Notes under the pieces: generated by a model
The model's database searches: none
What the model was told of the DNA's origin: nothing
The model's input: only the letters and a program-made list of their open reading frames with translations
In this document: positions 8,548 through 19,349 of the stretch, piece by piece
Numbering within the stretch: position 1 is the stretch's first letter
Layout: each line of letters begins with the position of its first letter
Origin: Rhodobacteraceae bacterium HTCC2150
GTDB taxonomy: Bacteria; Pseudomonadota; Alphaproteobacteria; Rhodobacterales; Rhodobacteraceae
DNA: 64,000 bases
Direction: 5' to 3'
NCBI GenBank assembly: GCA_000169395.1
Contig: AAXZ01000001.1
Location: forward strand, 372,001-436,000
Program-made: the position numbers and the translations under genes

Positions 8548-9393
8548 CTATTTTTGCAAGAGAAGGCCGCTGGCACGAATGATAGCAGGATCAATTGCGA
8601 CATCACTTAATTCGACAGTTGCCCTAACTTCTGCTGCTTCGATGGCAGAATCAACCGCGAGACCTTGAATTTCTGCAACTATTTCCGCGCGAACCTCTTC
8701 CAAAGTTGGTGCAGGGGTTTCGCGGATATCGTTCATTTTAAGAACGTGCCAACCGAATTGGGTTTGAACTGGCGCTGAAACATCACCCGTTTCCATCTCA
8801 GCGGCGGCACCTTCAAATTCAGGCACCATTTGACCTGGGCCAAACCAGCCTAATTGACCGCCACGCGGACCGGATGGGCCTGTAGATTTTTCTTTCGCCA
8901 ATTCAGCAAAATCAGCACCTTCGGCCAAAGTCACAATCAATGCTTTTGCTTCATCCTCTGTGTCCACCAAAATATGGCTGGCGTTCCATTCTACACCACC
9001 TGTTTGTCCCGCAAACCGCTCGTCATAAATTTTAGTGACCGCTTCTTCAGTAACAGCATCAGCCGAGATTTGATCTAAAAGAAGACCTGCTTTCAATGCA
9101 CGCACTTCGTTTTCGATACTTAGATTCAGAACCAAGTCGTCTTTCCCATCGACGATTTGCGACAACAATGCCTGTTGGATCAATTGCTGCAGAATGCCGT
9201 CGTACAAAACATCGTCGGGATAGTTGCGATATTGCTGTGGCAAACGTTGTTCCATCGCAATCATATGACCAAGTGTTATTTGATCGCCATTTACCGTTGC
9301 TAGAACCGTGTCCATATTTTGGGAAAATGCGGGTTGGCCAACAAAAACCATGCCCATAATTGCGGCGGCTGAAAAAGAGTGGGAAAAACGCAT
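8548..9393 (-). CDS. Periplasmic peptidyl-prolyl cis-trans isomerase (parvulin/PrsA type)
   Basis: The 281-residue precursor has a signal peptide (MRFSHSFSAAAIMGMVF...AFS, cleavage near residue 25), an N-terminal helical chaperone part (about 30-130) and a rotamase domain (about 135-235) with ASHILVDTEDEA, FAELAKEKSTGPSGPRGGQLGWF and FGWHVLKM. It should assist folding of exported proteins. ATG 9393 is chosen because AAGGAA sits 8 nt upstream and a signal peptide follows; a longer frame to 9573 lacks one. It is divergent from secA across a 230-nt promoter region and heads the argJ-mutT transcription unit. Confidence 0.9.
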   Translation of the reverse strand: MRFSHSFSAAAIMGMVFVGQPAFSQNMDTVLATVNGDQITLGHMIAMEQRLPQQYRNYPDDVLYDGILQQLIQQALLSQIVDGKDDLVLNLSIENEVRALKAGLLLDQISADAVTEEAVTKIYDERFAGQTGGVEWNASHILVDTEDEAKALIVTLAEGADFAELAKEKSTGPSGPRGGQLGWFGPGQMVPEFEGAAAEMETGDVSAPVQTQFGWHVLKMNDIRETPAPTLEEVRAEIVAEIQGLAVDSAIEAAEVRATVELSDVAIDPAIIRASGLLLQK

Positions 9394-9623
9394 CGAAATG
9401 TTCCTTTTGATCGATAAACGGTGCAAAAAACGCAAGTAATCACGTCGTGATCGCAGCCAAAGTTGACACTGTGAAAGCAGGCCCTTAAGTGCGTATAGGG
9501 TGACAGGCTTGCGATCATTCTTGGGCTCCGTTCTATTGGGCACGCGATCGATCAGCAAGACCAACAATGACAAGAATAAGTGAGGGCCGCGTTAGGTCCG
9601 ACAAAGCGAAGGCGAAAATATAA

Positions 9624-12314
9624 ATGCTAGGTTTAGGTACTGTTGCGCGTAAGATATTCGGCACTGCAAATGATCGTGCAATCAAAGCGGTTCGTCCGTT
9701 GGTGGCGCAGATTAATTCGCTTGAACCAGAATTTGAAAAACTGACGGACGAAGGCATCATTGCCAAGACCGAAGAATTCAAAAAGCGTCATGCCGATGGC
9801 GAAACATTGGACGCTTTGTTGCCAGAAGCATTTGCCAACGTACGCGAGGCCGCCAAACGTGCGCTAGGTCTGCGTGCATTTGATGTACAGCTGATGGGTG
9901 GGATATTCCTGCACCAAGGTAATATTTCAGAAATGAAAACCGGTGAGGGTAAAACCCTTGTGGCAACTTTGCCCGCCTATCTGAACGCGCTTGCGGGCAA
10001 AGGGGTGCACATCGTTACGGTGAATGATTATCTGGCGTCACGCGATGCGGGCTGGATGAGCAAAGTTTATGGTGCACTTGGCATGACCACCGGCGTTGTG
10101 GTGCCAAACATGGATGAAGCGGACAAAGCCGTCGCTTATGGTTCTGACGTCACTTACGCCACGAACAACGAACTTGGCTTTGATTATCTGCGCGACAACA
10201 TGAAATCCACGCTGGCTGAAATGCATCAGCGTAACCACTTCTTTGCGATTGTGGATGAGGTGGATTCAATTTTGATCGACGAGGCGCGGACGCCACTTAT
10301 TATTTCGGGCCAATCCCAAGACCGCAGTGATCTTTACAAATCTATTGATGTGTTAATTCCAAATCTTAACGAAGAGCACTTCAAGAAAGACGAAAAACAG
10401 CGCAGCGTTACCTATACAGACGAAGGTAACGAATTTGTTGAAGGTCTTTTGAAACAGGCAGGATTGCTGGAAGAAGAAGCATCGCTTTATGATCCTGAGT
10501 CAACGACGCTTGTTCATCACGTTACCCAAGCTCTTTGTGCGCACCAGCTGTTTACCAAAGACAAAGATTATATCGTTCGTGATGGTGAAATCGTTCTGAT
10601 CGATGAATTTACAGGCCGGATGATGGCAGGCCGCCGTTTGGGCGATGGTCTGCACCAAGCGATCGAAGCCAAAGAAAACGTCGACATCAAACCAGAAAAC
10701 GTGACTTTGGCGTCTGTTACATTCCAGAACTATTTCCGTCTTTATGACAAGTTGGGTGGCATGACAGGCACTGCCACGACCGAGGCCGAAGAGTTTGCCG
10801 AAATTTACGGTCTTGGTGTTGTCGAAGTGCCGACAAACCGCCCCGTTGCCCGTATCGATAACAATGACCAAGTTTACCGCACACAGCGCGAAAAATACGA
10901 CGCTGTTGTAAAACGTATTCAGAAAGCCCAAGAAGTGGGTCAACCCGTATTGGTTGGTACGACTTCGATTGAAAAATCCGAAGCCCTTTCCACTTTGCTT
11001 ACCGAAGCAAAAATCACCCACAATGTTTTGAATGCGCGCCAACACGAACAAGAAGCGCAAATCGTGGCTGATGCTGGCCGTTTGGGCAGCGTGACGATTG
11101 CTACGAACATGGCTGGACGCGGCACCGACATTCAGTTGGGTGGTAACGTTGATATGACAGTTCAGGCCGCATTGGCCGCTGATCCCAAGGCCGACGAAGA
11201 CGCATTGCGCGCAAAAATCGAAGCGGAAATTGCCGAAGAAAAAACCAAGGTTAAAGATGCCGGTGGTTTGTTTGTTTTGGCAACCGAACGTCACGAAAGC
11301 CGTCGTATTGATAACCAGTTGCGCGGTCGTTCTGGCCGTCAGGGTGATCCGGGTCGTTCTTCATTCTACCTTTCGCTTGAAGATGACTTGATGCGGATTT
11401 TTGGCTCTGAACGTCTTGATTCCGTATTGTCCAAACTGGGCATGGGCGAAGGCGAAGCAATTATTCACCCTTGGGTCAACAAATCGCTAGAGCGCGCGCA
11501 AGCCAAGGTCGAGGGCCGCAACTTTGACATCCGTAAACAGCTGTTGAAGTTTGACGATGTGATGAACGATCAACGTAAGGCCATATTTGGTCAGCGTTTG
11601 GAGATCATGGAAAACGAGGATCTTTCCGAGGTTGTGCAAGATATGCGTCACCAATTGGTGGATGATCTGGTCGATTTCCACATTCCTGCCAAATCCTACG
11701 CGGATCAATGGGATGTTCAGGGTCTTTATGTCGAAGTCCTTGATAAGATGAGTTTGGATACCAAAGTTATCGAATGGGCCGAAGAAGAGGGTGTTGACGA
11801 CGGCGAAATTCGTGAACGTTTGTACAAAGAAATCGATGAATTGATGGCGCAAAAAGCGGCGCAATTTGGCCCTGAAAACCTGCGAAACATCGAAAAACAT
11901 TTGTTGTTGGAAACTATTGACCGCAAATGGCGCGAGCATTTGGTGACGTTAGAGCATCTGCGCGCCGTTGTTGGGTTCCGCGGTTATGCACAACGTGATC
12001 CTTTGAATGAATATAAGACTGAATCATTCCAATTGTTCGAAGGTATGTTAGATAGCCTGCGTACTGATGTGACACAAACCTTGTCGCGTATTCGGATGCC
12101 AACCGAAGAAGAACAGCTTGCCCAACTTGAGCAAATGAAACAGCAACAAGCGGCATTGCAAGCGGCAGGCGAGGCGGCAAGCCGTCCTTCTGTAAATCCT
12201 GAAACTGGTTTTGACGAAAATGATACGTCAACTTGGGGCAATCCAGGTCGCAATGAACTTTGCCCATGTGGGTCGGGTGACAAATTCAAACATTGTCACG
12301 GTAAGCTGACTTAA
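9624..12314 (+). CDS. secA: Preprotein translocase ATPase SecA
   Basis: SecA drives secretory proteins through SecYEG using ATP. The 896 residues are full length. Visible elements are Walker [11 protein letters not shown] (about 100-109), the [16 protein letters not shown] Walker B region (about 210), [13 protein letters not shown], the arginine-finger region [12 protein letters not shown], and a C-terminal zinc-binding tail [14 protein letters not shown], which binds SecB and lipids. The ATG at 9624 gives the family N-terminus [14 protein letters not shown]. Divergent from the parvulin gene, itself a periplasmic folding factor. A terminator follows at 12351. Confidence 0.98.
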   Translation: MLGLGTVARKIFGTANDRAIKAVRPLVAQINSLEPEFEKLTDEGIIAKTEEFKKRHADGETLDALLPEAFANVREAAKRALGLRAFDVQLMGGIFLHQGNISEMKTGEGKTLVATLPAYLNALAGKGVHIVTVNDYLASRDAGWMSKVYGALGMTTGVVVPNMDEADKAVAYGSDVTYATNNELGFDYLRDNMKSTLAEMHQRNHFFAIVDEVDSILIDEARTPLIISGQSQDRSDLYKSIDVLIPNLNEEHFKKDEKQRSVTYTDEGNEFVEGLLKQAGLLEEEASLYDPESTTLVHHVTQALCAHQLFTKDKDYIVRDGEIVLIDEFTGRMMAGRRLGDGLHQAIEAKENVDIKPENVTLASVTFQNYFRLYDKLGGMTGTATTEAEEFAEIYGLGVVEVPTNRPVARIDNNDQVYRTQREKYDAVVKRIQKAQEVGQPVLVGTTSIEKSEALSTLLTEAKITHNVLNARQHEQEAQIVADAGRLGSVTIATNMAGRGTDIQLGGNVDMTVQAALAADPKADEDALRAKIEAEIAEEKTKVKDAGGLFVLATERHESRRIDNQLRGRSGRQGDPGRSSFYLSLEDDLMRIFGSERLDSVLSKLGMGEGEAIIHPWVNKSLERAQAKVEGRNFDIRKQLLKFDDVMNDQRKAIFGQRLEIMENEDLSEVVQDMRHQLVDDLVDFHIPAKSYADQWDVQGLYVEVLDKMSLDTKVIEWAEEEGVDDGEIRERLYKEIDELMAQKAAQFGPENLRNIEKHLLLETIDRKWREHLVTLEHLRAVVGFRGYAQRDPLNEYKTESFQLFEGMLDSLRTDVTQTLSRIRMPTEEEQLAQLEQMKQQQAALQAAGEAASRPSVNPETGFDENDTSTWGNPGRNELCPCGSGDKFKHCHGKLT

Positions 12315-12350
12315 ATTGCCCGAATAAGGCGCAAATAAGGCACGATTTTT

Positions 12351-12384
12351 AAAAGGTGACCGCTTATGTAGTGGTCGCCTTTTT
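12351..12384 (+). terminator. Intrinsic terminator after secA
   Basis: AAAAGGTGACC (12351-12361) pairs with GGTCGCCTTTT (12373-12383) through an 11-bp stem containing one G-U pair, followed by a T-run. Confidence 0.85.
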
Positions 12385-12517
12385 GAATTCCGCAATATCT
12401 AGGGGCTCGTGGCCGCCAAGCCCCAATTGAAACTATATTCATCGCAACCTCTGCGATGTGACGAGGTTTTGAACCATACTGCTTTTAAACACACGTTAGA
12501 TGTGACGAGGCAGTGAA

Positions 12518-13561
12518 ATGAAAACTCTACTTAAATTCGGCTTGGCTGGTGCGTTAATCATGTTGCCTTCGGCGGCTGGCCCGTTGATCGAAATTACCGA
12601 ACCCGTTTTGTTGGCGGCGAACGATACCACAACCGATACCGAAATATCCAAATTCAGCGTTGATCAAAATACCACCAATGTCAGCCGTGTGTCGAGCAGC
12701 CCTGCGTTATTCTTGACACCACCAAGCGACACAACATCGGATTTCGCAGCCCCAGCCAACCTGCAAACTGCTGCAATGGTTGTTGCGCCGACTATCAAGC
12801 ATAGGACGTTGATCCCAATGATCATGGCGGCAATGCCCGCCGAGCCAGCCCATGGCGCCTTGCCAGTGGCGTATACGCGGCCAATGAGTGCACAGACGCC
12901 TGATGTTGACAGCCGTCAACTTTTGTCTGATCCAAACCTAAGTGCCTTTGGTCTGCCTTGCCGTCAGGAACTGACGATTACAGTCGCGCCAAATGATATG
13001 ATGGCGATTATGTTTAACGCACCTTGCCTGAATGAGCGTTCCTTAACGTTGGCGGCGGGTGAAATGGAACTAAGCGTAACAACTGATATTTTCGGAAATT
13101 TTGCGACCCACCTGCCGCAGCTGACCCAGGAAACCCAAGTTTCAATATTCGATGGGGCTAACCTGTTAGTCAGTTCAAATTTCACGCTGGATCATACCCC
13201 TGTAGGTGAAGCCTATGTTTTGATCTGGAAAGATATTGCTCCGATGAATCTGTTTGTTCGGTCCAATGATTTGGTTCTGCGACGCGACAAAGGCAGATTG
13301 GGATTGATCGAAAATAGCCGAACGCCAACAGGTCTGACGCATTTTACAGCGCCAGAAAAATTTCAAAGTATCCGCTTCTCACTGGTTGGGACGGTTGATG
13401 CCGAAAACTGTGGTCAGGTGTCAAAGGCGCGGTTGGTGCATCGCGGGAATGTGGGCATTGAAAGCACAGATTTACAATTCCGAATGCCTGACTGTGATCA
13501 AATCGGTAAAACACTTGAACTGCGCTCGGTAATTCCAGATATGAAAATGGCACGGAACTAG
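12518..13561 (+). CDS. Secreted protein of unknown function
   Basis: The 347-residue protein begins with a signal-like sequence MKTLLKFGLAGALIMLPSAAG. A Thr/Ser/Pro-rich, probably disordered region (about 30-130) follows, then a folded region (about 145-340) starting LPCRQELTITVAPNDMMAI and containing four to five Cys, compatible with periplasmic disulfides. I recognise no enzyme motif. GTGACGAGG gives a plausible Shine-Dalgarno before ATG 12518. It is 15 nt upstream of the PstS-like/OmpA fusion and probably co-transcribed with it, so the two may act together at the envelope. Similar genes next to secA in roseobacters are, as I recall, labelled only 'translocase' or hypothetical. Confidence 0.7.
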   Translation: MKTLLKFGLAGALIMLPSAAGPLIEITEPVLLAANDTTTDTEISKFSVDQNTTNVSRVSSSPALFLTPPSDTTSDFAAPANLQTAAMVVAPTIKHRTLIPMIMAAMPAEPAHGALPVAYTRPMSAQTPDVDSRQLLSDPNLSAFGLPCRQELTITVAPNDMMAIMFNAPCLNERSLTLAAGEMELSVTTDIFGNFATHLPQLTQETQVSIFDGANLLVSSNFTLDHTPVGEAYVLIWKDIAPMNLFVRSNDLVLRRDKGRLGLIENSRTPTGLTHFTAPEKFQSIRFSLVGTVDAENCGQVSKARLVHRGNVGIESTDLQFRMPDCDQIGKTLELRSVIPDMKMARN

Positions 13562-13576
13562 CACCGGATAATCATA

Positions 13577-15142
13577 ATGCGCCAATGGCTGATCAAAGCC
13601 GCAACATTTTGTTGTGTTTCCCTTCTGGGGTTCGGCTGGGCCATGGCGCAAGACGTAACCCTAACATCCCGCGATGGTGCCGTGACGATTTCAGGCACTT
13701 TGTTAGGTTACGATGGTGAATTTTACAAACTCGACACGCCTTATGGCCCGCTAAGTTTGGATGGCGAAGGCGTAGATTGCACAGGTGTAGGTTGCCCTGA
13801 TCCGCAGGCATTCATTGCGGAATTCACGATTTCGGGCTCATCCACAATTGGGTCGGTTCTAATGCCGGCGTTGCTGACAACATTCGCCCAAAACAAGGGA
13901 TTGGATATTCTGCGCGAGGTGGAAACCGACGCCCGCTCGACCTTCGTGATGTCAGAACGTAATTCTGATCGTGTTCGGGCCAAGGTACATGTGAACAGCA
14001 ATGACACCGACGCCGGTTTTCATGATTTGATTGCAGGTAATTCTGATGTGGTTATGGCGATGCGTCCGGTGCGTGATGATGAGGTTCGTCTGTCGATCAC
14101 GGCCGGAACGGGTGATTTATCAAAATCCAGTCGCGTACGCGTTCTGGCGCTGGATGGCATGGTGATCACCGTGGCGCCCACCAATCCCCTTGGCCTTATT
14201 TCACCTGAAATGGCGGCCCAAATTTTTGCAGGCGACATCACAAATTGGGCCGAGATAAATGGCGTTGATGCGCCAATTCAAGTGCATTCCATGACGGCCA
14301 ATAGTGGTTTGGCGCAATTGTTTGAAGATCAAATTCTGTCGTTAATCCGTAAACCACTAACCATAGCTGCCAACCTGCATGAGTTTGCCGCTGATTTGGT
14401 AGATGCGGTTGCACAGGATCCTTTTGCCATTGGCTATTCCACATATTCTGAACTTGGCAACGCCGAACCGCTAAAAATTTCGGGCACATGTGGCATTGGC
14501 GTCGCGCCGCAAACTTGGCAAATCAAAAACAGCGATTACCCACTGACGTCACCTTTGCTTGTCTATACGTCCCACACGCGACTGCCACGTCTGGCGCGCG
14601 ATTTCTTGGGTTTCATTGCATCGCGATCAGCTGACATCGCCATTCGACGTGCGGGTTTTGTGGATCAATCTTTGGATACACAACGATTGACCGAACAGGG
14701 TGAAATATTAGCCAATGCGATTGAGAAACCTGACAATGATATTGCCGAAATTCGCCGCTATTTGGATGTCGTGCGTGGGGGCAAGAAACTGTCCGTTAGT
14801 TTTCATTTCAAAAGTGGATCAACCGATTTGGATGTTCAATCAAGTGGCAACTTGGAACGTTTGGCGCAAATAATCGAGATTGGTGGAATGGATGGCAAAG
14901 AGCTGATTTTTGTTGGCCACAGTGACGGCGAGGGCGATGCGGGGATCAATCAATCAATTTCCAACCGACGGTCCAATGCGGTTTTGCGGGATATTCGTCG
15001 GGCCGCGAAATCAGCTGACTTAAGCCGTGTCAAACTTAGCGGTGTAGGTTTTGGTGAGGTGTTTCCCATTGCCTGTGACGATTCTGAATGGGGCAAACGG
15101 ATCAACCGACGGGTCGAGGTTTGGATCAAAGAAGCGGGCTAG
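13577..15142 (+). CDS. PstS-like substrate-binding protein fused to an OmpA peptidoglycan-binding domain
   Basis: The 521-residue precursor has a signal peptide (cleavage near AMA-Q, residue 25), a short beta-rich segment (about 26-65), a periplasmic binding domain of the phosphate-binding PstS type (about 68-355: FTISGSSTIGSVLMP, DITNWAEINGVDAPIQVH) and a C-terminal OmpA-like domain (about 390-520) with FVGHSDGEGD, NQSISNRRSNAV and a closing NRRVEVW. The OmpA part should anchor it non-covalently to peptidoglycan. It is therefore unlikely to be a free transporter component; a sensor or scavenging role is possible. No pst transporter genes are nearby. It shares a likely transcription unit with the preceding secreted unknown and converges on radC. 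Confidence 0.82.
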   Translation: MRQWLIKAATFCCVSLLGFGWAMAQDVTLTSRDGAVTISGTLLGYDGEFYKLDTPYGPLSLDGEGVDCTGVGCPDPQAFIAEFTISGSSTIGSVLMPALLTTFAQNKGLDILREVETDARSTFVMSERNSDRVRAKVHVNSNDTDAGFHDLIAGNSDVVMAMRPVRDDEVRLSITAGTGDLSKSSRVRVLALDGMVITVAPTNPLGLISPEMAAQIFAGDITNWAEINGVDAPIQVHSMTANSGLAQLFEDQILSLIRKPLTIAANLHEFAADLVDAVAQDPFAIGYSTYSELGNAEPLKISGTCGIGVAPQTWQIKNSDYPLTSPLLVYTSHTRLPRLARDFLGFIASRSADIAIRRAGFVDQSLDTQRLTEQGEILANAIEKPDNDIAEIRRYLDVVRGGKKLSVSFHFKSGSTDLDVQSSGNLERLAQIIEIGGMDGKELIFVGHSDGEGDAGINQSISNRRSNAVLRDIRRAAKSADLSRVKLSGVGFGEVFPIACDDSEWGKRINRRVEVWIKEAG

Positions 15143-15148
15143 CGCACC

Positions 15149-15910
15149 CTAAATCAAACCCTCGGCACGAAAACTGATTTCACCAAATTTTCCGATAATC
15201 AAATGGTCATGAAGCTTGATCCCCAAGGTCGTTAGGGCATTATCGATTTCTTGCGTCATCTGAATGTCGGGTCCTGACGGGGTCGGGTCGCCCGATGGAT
15301 GGTTGTGAACAAGGATAACGGCAGATGCGCTGACCTCAAGCCCACGTTTGGCTACCTCGCGGGGATAAACGGGTACGTGATCCACAGTGCCCCTGCCCAA
15401 GGCCTCGTCCGTTATCAGCACGTTTTTTCGATCAAGGAACAGCACGCGGAATTCTTCGGTTTCAAGTTGCGCCATGGTGATACGACAGTAATCCACCAAT
15501 GCATCCCAGCTGGAAATTAGTTGCTGATCCTTAACCTGTGATCGACTTAAACGTCGCGCTGCATCAGCGACGATTTTGAATTCAACAGCAACCGCCTGAC
15601 CAACACCCTTTACCGCCAATAGGCGGGGCAAAGGCGCGCCGAGAACGTTGCTAAAGCTGCCGAATGTATCCAACAGAAGCCGAGCAAGAGGTTTGACGTC
15701 TTGGCGCGGTATGGCGCGAAATAACACCAGTTCCAGCATTTCGTAATCGGGCAATGCATCGGCCCCGCCTTTCAGGAACTGTTCCCTTAAACGCGCGCGG
15801 TGGTCCGCGATATATGAAGGTAGTTTGCCACCCGTATTCACGGCCTTAACGGCTGGCTCGTTGGCAAAAAGTGGCAGCGCAGATTCGCAAAGTGATGAAG
15901 AGTTTTTCAT
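15149..15910 (-). CDS. radC: RadC family JAB/MPN-domain protein
   Basis: The 253-residue protein has an N-terminal helix-hairpin-helix-like region (about 40-115; LLAVKGVGQAVAVEFK) and a C-terminal JAMM metalloprotease-like domain with HNHPSGDPTPSGPD (about 201-214), whose two His and Asp form the metal site. Despite the name, a DNA repair role is doubtful for the family. It is leftward, downstream of dnaJ with a 64-nt gap, and its ATG lies inside a 12-bp inverted repeat (see separate entry). No later good start is visible. Confidence 0.92.
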   Translation of the reverse strand: MKNSSSLCESALPLFANEPAVKAVNTGGKLPSYIADHRARLREQFLKGGADALPDYEMLELVLFRAIPRQDVKPLARLLLDTFGSFSNVLGAPLPRLLAVKGVGQAVAVEFKIVADAARRLSRSQVKDQQLISSWDALVDYCRITMAQLETEEFRVLFLDRKNVLITDEALGRGTVDHVPVYPREVAKRGLEVSASAVILVHNHPSGDPTPSGPDIQMTQEIDNALTTLGIKLHDHLIIGKFGEISFRAEGLI

Positions 15911-15939
15911 TCACCAAGAATGTCGTGTTCTTGGTGAAT
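15909..15939 (-). promoter_or_regulatory. Hairpin covering the radC start codon
   Basis: A perfect 12-bp inverted repeat, ATTCACCAAGAA (15909-15920) and TTCTTGGTGAAT (15928-15939), encloses a 7-nt loop between dnaJ and radC. The first two bases of the radC ATG (15908-15910) lie in the stem. No T-run follows, so it is a poor terminator; it could hide the radC ribosome-binding region or stabilise the dnaJ 3' end. Confidence 0.6.
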
Positions 15940-15974
15940 TTAAAGTTAATGCCGAGATACAAAGCGTGGCAGGC

Positions 15975-17129
15975 TTAGCCCTTCATTGTATCCCAGAACG
16001 ACTTAACCGAAGAAAAGAACTTGGAAACGCCCGGGTTATTGTCCTTGGACAATTCCTGAAACTCTTCCATCAATTCCTTTTGTTTCGCGGTCAAATTCAC
16101 TGGCGTTTCAACGGCCAGTTCAATGAACATATCGCCAGAACCACCACCACGAAGATGTGGCATGCCCTTGTTACGAAGGCGCATTTGACGGCCTGATTGG
16201 CTGCCTGCGGGAATTTTAACACGGCTGCGACCACCGTCGATGATCGGCACTTCAACCTCGCCACCAAGGGCGGCTGCGGCCATGGAAACAGGCACTTCAC
16301 AGAACAAATGTTCGCTTTCACGCTTGAAAATGCTGTGCTCTTTGACATCCATAAAGATGTACAAGTCACCCGACGGGCCACCGCGCATACCGGCCTCACC
16401 TTCGCCAGAAAGGCGAATGCGGGTGCCAGTTTCAACACCACCTGGGATGTTCACTGACAAAGAACGTTCTTTTTGAACGCGGCCAGCGCCGCTGCATGAA
16501 CGACATGGGTTCTTGATGATTTGACCAACGCCTGAACAAGTTGGGCAGGTGCGTTCAACAGTAAAGAAACCCTGTTGGGCACGTACTTTGCCCATGCCTG
16601 AACATGTTGGGCAGTTCACGGGTTCTGCGCCACCTTCGGCACCTGTACCGTTACAGCCGTCACAGGAAACTGATGTCGGAACAGAGATTGTTTTTTGTTG
16701 ACCGGCAAAGGCCTCTTCTAGGGTGACGCGCATGTTATAGCGCAGGTCTGATCCGCGCGTTGCGCGTTGACGTCCACCGCCGCCGCGACCACCTGAAAAA
16801 TCACCAAATAGATCGTCGAATACATCTGAGAAGGCCGAAGCAAAATCACCGCCACCATGAAAGCCACCGCGTTGACCGTGGCCAGCGCTGGCACCAGTGC
16901 CGCCTTCAAACGCCGCGTGACCGTAACGGTCATATGCGGCCTTCTTTTCCGGGTCTTTCAGAATGTCGTGGGCTTCATTGGCTTCTTTAAACTGCGCCTC
17001 TGCATCTGGATTGTCAGTGTTCCGATCAGGGTGCAGCTCTTTGGCCTTCGTGCGGAATGCCTTTTTGATCGCAGCAGGATCCGCGCCTTTGGACAAGCCA
17101 AGAACATCATAATAATCGCGTTTTGCCAT
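15975..17129 (-). CDS. dnaJ: Chaperone DnaJ (Hsp40)
   Basis: DnaJ delivers substrates to DnaK and stimulates its ATPase. The 384 residues show the J domain with HPD (about 33-35), a Gly/Phe-rich linker (about 75-115), four zinc-binding repeats [32 protein letters not shown] (about 145-210), and the C-terminal substrate-binding domains. It follows dnaK by 67 nt with an intervening hairpin, the usual dnaK-dnaJ arrangement. Confidence 0.98.
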   Translation of the reverse strand: MAKRDYYDVLGLSKGADPAAIKKAFRTKAKELHPDRNTDNPDAEAQFKEANEAHDILKDPEKKAAYDRYGHAAFEGGTGASAGHGQRGGFHGGGDFASAFSDVFDDLFGDFSGGRGGGGRQRATRGSDLRYNMRVTLEEAFAGQQKTISVPTSVSCDGCNGTGAEGGAEPVNCPTCSGMGKVRAQQGFFTVERTCPTCSGVGQIIKNPCRSCSGAGRVQKERSLSVNIPGGVETGTRIRLSGEGEAGMRGGPSGDLYIFMDVKEHSIFKRESEHLFCEVPVSMAAAALGGEVEVPIIDGGRSRVKIPAGSQSGRQMRLRNKGMPHLRGGGSGDMFIELAVETPVNLTAKQKELMEEFQELSKDNNPGVSKFFSSVKSFWDTMKG

Positions 17130-17156
17130 GGTTATTCCATCCGATCAAACGAAGAA

Positions 17157-17175
17157 CCGGCCCAGAAAGGGCCGG
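17157..17175 (-). terminator. dnaK-dnaJ intercistronic hairpin
   Basis: A perfect 7-bp stem CCGGCCC/GGGCCGG with a 5-nt loop lies between dnaK and dnaJ. The T-run after it on the minus strand is interrupted (TTCTTCG), so it is more likely a partial attenuator or an mRNA-processing stem that lowers dnaJ relative to dnaK than a full terminator. Confidence 0.55.
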
Positions 17176-17196
17176 ATCACTCAATTTTCAGTCAAT

Positions 17197-19128
17197 TTAG
17201 TCGCGGTTCTTGCTGTCTAAATCCTCAAAGTCTGCGTCAACGATATCTTCGTCAACACCAGATGGGCCGCCGTCACCTTGATCCATATCGTCAGGATCAA
17301 CATTGGCCGCCGCTTCATCAGCTTGGGCTTTGTAGATCGCTTCACCCAACTTCATAGAAGCTTCGGTAACGTTCTGGATGCCGGATTTGATTTTCGCAGC
17401 GTCGTCATTTTCCAACTCGTCACGCAACGCGGCCAAAGCCAATTCAATTGCTTCAACAGTTGTAGGATCAACCTTATCAGAATGCTCCTCAACGGCTTTT
17501 TCAGTCGAGTGAATCAGGCTTTCTGCTTGGTTTTTGGCTTCGACCAATTCACGACGATCTTTATCAGCGTCAGCATTTGCTTCGGCGTCTGCAACCATGT
17601 CGTTAATCTCGTCATCAGACAAACCACCAGAGGCTTGGATCGTGATGTTTTGCTCTTTGCCAGTGCCTTTGTCTTTCGCAGAGACGGATACGATACCGTT
17701 GGCATCAATATCAAAGGTCACTTCGATTTGTGGCAAACCACGTGGCGCTGGTGGGATGTCTTCTAGGTTGAATTGGCCAAGAATTTTGTTGTCAGCAGCC
17801 ATTTCGCGTTCACCTTGGAACACGCGAATGGTTACGGCACTTTGGCTGTCTTCAGCGGTAGAAAATACCTGCGATTTTTTCGTAGGGATCGTTGTGTTGC
17901 GATCGATCAAACGTGTGAACACGCCACCCAAAGTTTCGATACCCAAGGACAATGGAGTCACGTCAAGCAATACAACGTCTTTTACGTCGCCTTGCAAAAC
18001 ACCCGCTTGAATTGCGGCGCCCATGGCCACAACTTCGTCTGGGTTAACGCCTTTGTTGGGCTCTTTGCCGAAGAATTTTGTAACTTCTTCGATAACTTTT
18101 GGCATACGTGTCATGCCGCCAACCAAAACGATCTCGTCGATGTCACCTGTTGTCAGGCCGGCATCTTTCAACGCAGCTTGGCAAGGTTTGATAGACGCTT
18201 TGATCAGATCGCCAACAAGGCTTTCCAATTTCGCGCGTGTCAATTTCATCACTAGGTGCAAAGGCTGACCGCCATTTGGATCCATTGAGATAAACGGCTG
18301 GTTGATGTCTGTTTGTTGTGAAGAAGACAATTCGATTTTGGCTTTTTCAGCGGCTTCTTTCAACCGTTGTAGGGCCATCTTGTCTTTGGTCAGATCAACG
18401 CCGTTTTGCTTTTTGAACTCATCAGCCAAATAGTTAACGATACGCATGTCGAAGTCTTCACCACCAAGGAATGTATCACCATTGGTTGATTTCACTTCAA
18501 ACAAGCCGTCGTCGATTTCCAAGATGGTTACGTCAAACGTACCGCCACCAAGGTCATAAACAGCAATTGTCTGTGTTTCTTTCTTGTCCAAGCCATAAGC
18601 AAGCGCCGCTGCTGTTGGTTCGTTGATGATACGCAGAACTTCTAGACCGGCAATTTTGCCCGCGTCCTTGGTTGCTTGACGTTGTGCATCGTTGAAATAC
18701 GCAGGAACCGTGATAACGGCTTGCGTTACTGACTCGCCCAAATAGCTTTCAGCGGTTTCTTTCATTTTGCCCAAGATCAGCGCGGAAACTTGTGCAGGCG
18801 AATAGTTTTCATCGCGAATTTTTACCCACGCATCGCCATTGCCGCCATCGACAACTGCATAAGGAAGGTTCTTCTTGTCTTTTTCCAGATATGGATCATC
18901 CGAACGACGACCAATCAAACGCTTTACCGCGAAGACAGTGTTTTCTGGGTTCGTTACAGCCTGACGCTTTGCAGCCTGACCAACCAGACGCTCGTCGTCA
19001 GTGTAGCCAACGATAGATGGCGTTGTGCGCGCACCTTCGGCGTTTTCAATAACTCGTGCTGCAGAGCCATCCATAATGGCGACACAAGAGTTTGTGGTTC
19101 CTAAATCAATACCAATGACTTTTGCCAT
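17197..19128 (-). CDS. dnaK: Chaperone DnaK (Hsp70)
   Basis: The 643-residue Hsp70 starts [17 protein letters not shown] at ATG 19128, with GAGGAA 7 nt upstream; a six-residue longer frame is unlikely. The ATPase domain (about 1-385) contains [16 protein letters not shown] and [12 protein letters not shown], the substrate-binding domain follows with [14 protein letters not shown], and the C-terminal lid ends in an acidic tail ([13 protein letters not shown]). A heat-shock sigma-factor promoter candidate lies about 110 nt upstream. Confidence 0.98.
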   Translation of the reverse strand: MAKVIGIDLGTTNSCVAIMDGSAARVIENAEGARTTPSIVGYTDDERLVGQAAKRQAVTNPENTVFAVKRLIGRRSDDPYLEKDKKNLPYAVVDGGNGDAWVKIRDENYSPAQVSALILGKMKETAESYLGESVTQAVITVPAYFNDAQRQATKDAGKIAGLEVLRIINEPTAAALAYGLDKKETQTIAVYDLGGGTFDVTILEIDDGLFEVKSTNGDTFLGGEDFDMRIVNYLADEFKKQNGVDLTKDKMALQRLKEAAEKAKIELSSSQQTDINQPFISMDPNGGQPLHLVMKLTRAKLESLVGDLIKASIKPCQAALKDAGLTTGDIDEIVLVGGMTRMPKVIEEVTKFFGKEPNKGVNPDEVVAMGAAIQAGVLQGDVKDVVLLDVTPLSLGIETLGGVFTRLIDRNTTIPTKKSQVFSTAEDSQSAVTIRVFQGEREMAADNKILGQFNLEDIPPAPRGLPQIEVTFDIDANGIVSVSAKDKGTGKEQNITIQASGGLSDDEINDMVADAEANADADKDRRELVEAKNQAESLIHSTEKAVEEHSDKVDPTTVEAIELALAALRDELENDDAAKIKSGIQNVTEASMKLGEAIYKAQADEAAANVDPDDMDQGDGGPSGVDEDIVDADFEDLDSKNRD

Positions 19129-19237
19129 TTGCTCATTCCTCTTCAAGGCGATGTTACAGACTGTTTGATCCGATTACGGCACCATCCAGTCCAATCCCGA
19201 TTGACCTGAACAACAGTTCCGATCAAAGTCTTGGGGT

Positions 19238-19266
19238 ATATAGGGTCCGAAAAATGCCCCTGCAAG
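19238..19266 (-). promoter_or_regulatory. Sigma-32 (RpoH) type promoter for dnaK
   Basis: On the minus strand CTTG is followed by exactly 17 bases and then CCCTATAT, which closely matches the alphaproteobacterial heat-shock promoter consensus. It lies 110 nt before the dnaK ATG and points toward it. Confidence 0.7.
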
Positions 19267-19349
19267 GCAGTCACATCAAGGAATCGCGGGAAAAGTGAAG
19301 TTAAGTCCAGATTCAGCGAAAAAAATGGTCAAAAATTGGGCGAAATCAT

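Noticed and set aside
9439-9451. ATCACG-T-CGTGAT palindrome in the secA-parvulin gap as an operator
   Set aside because: The symmetry is real but only 6 bp per arm, and no matching regulator or second copy was seen; left as unproven.
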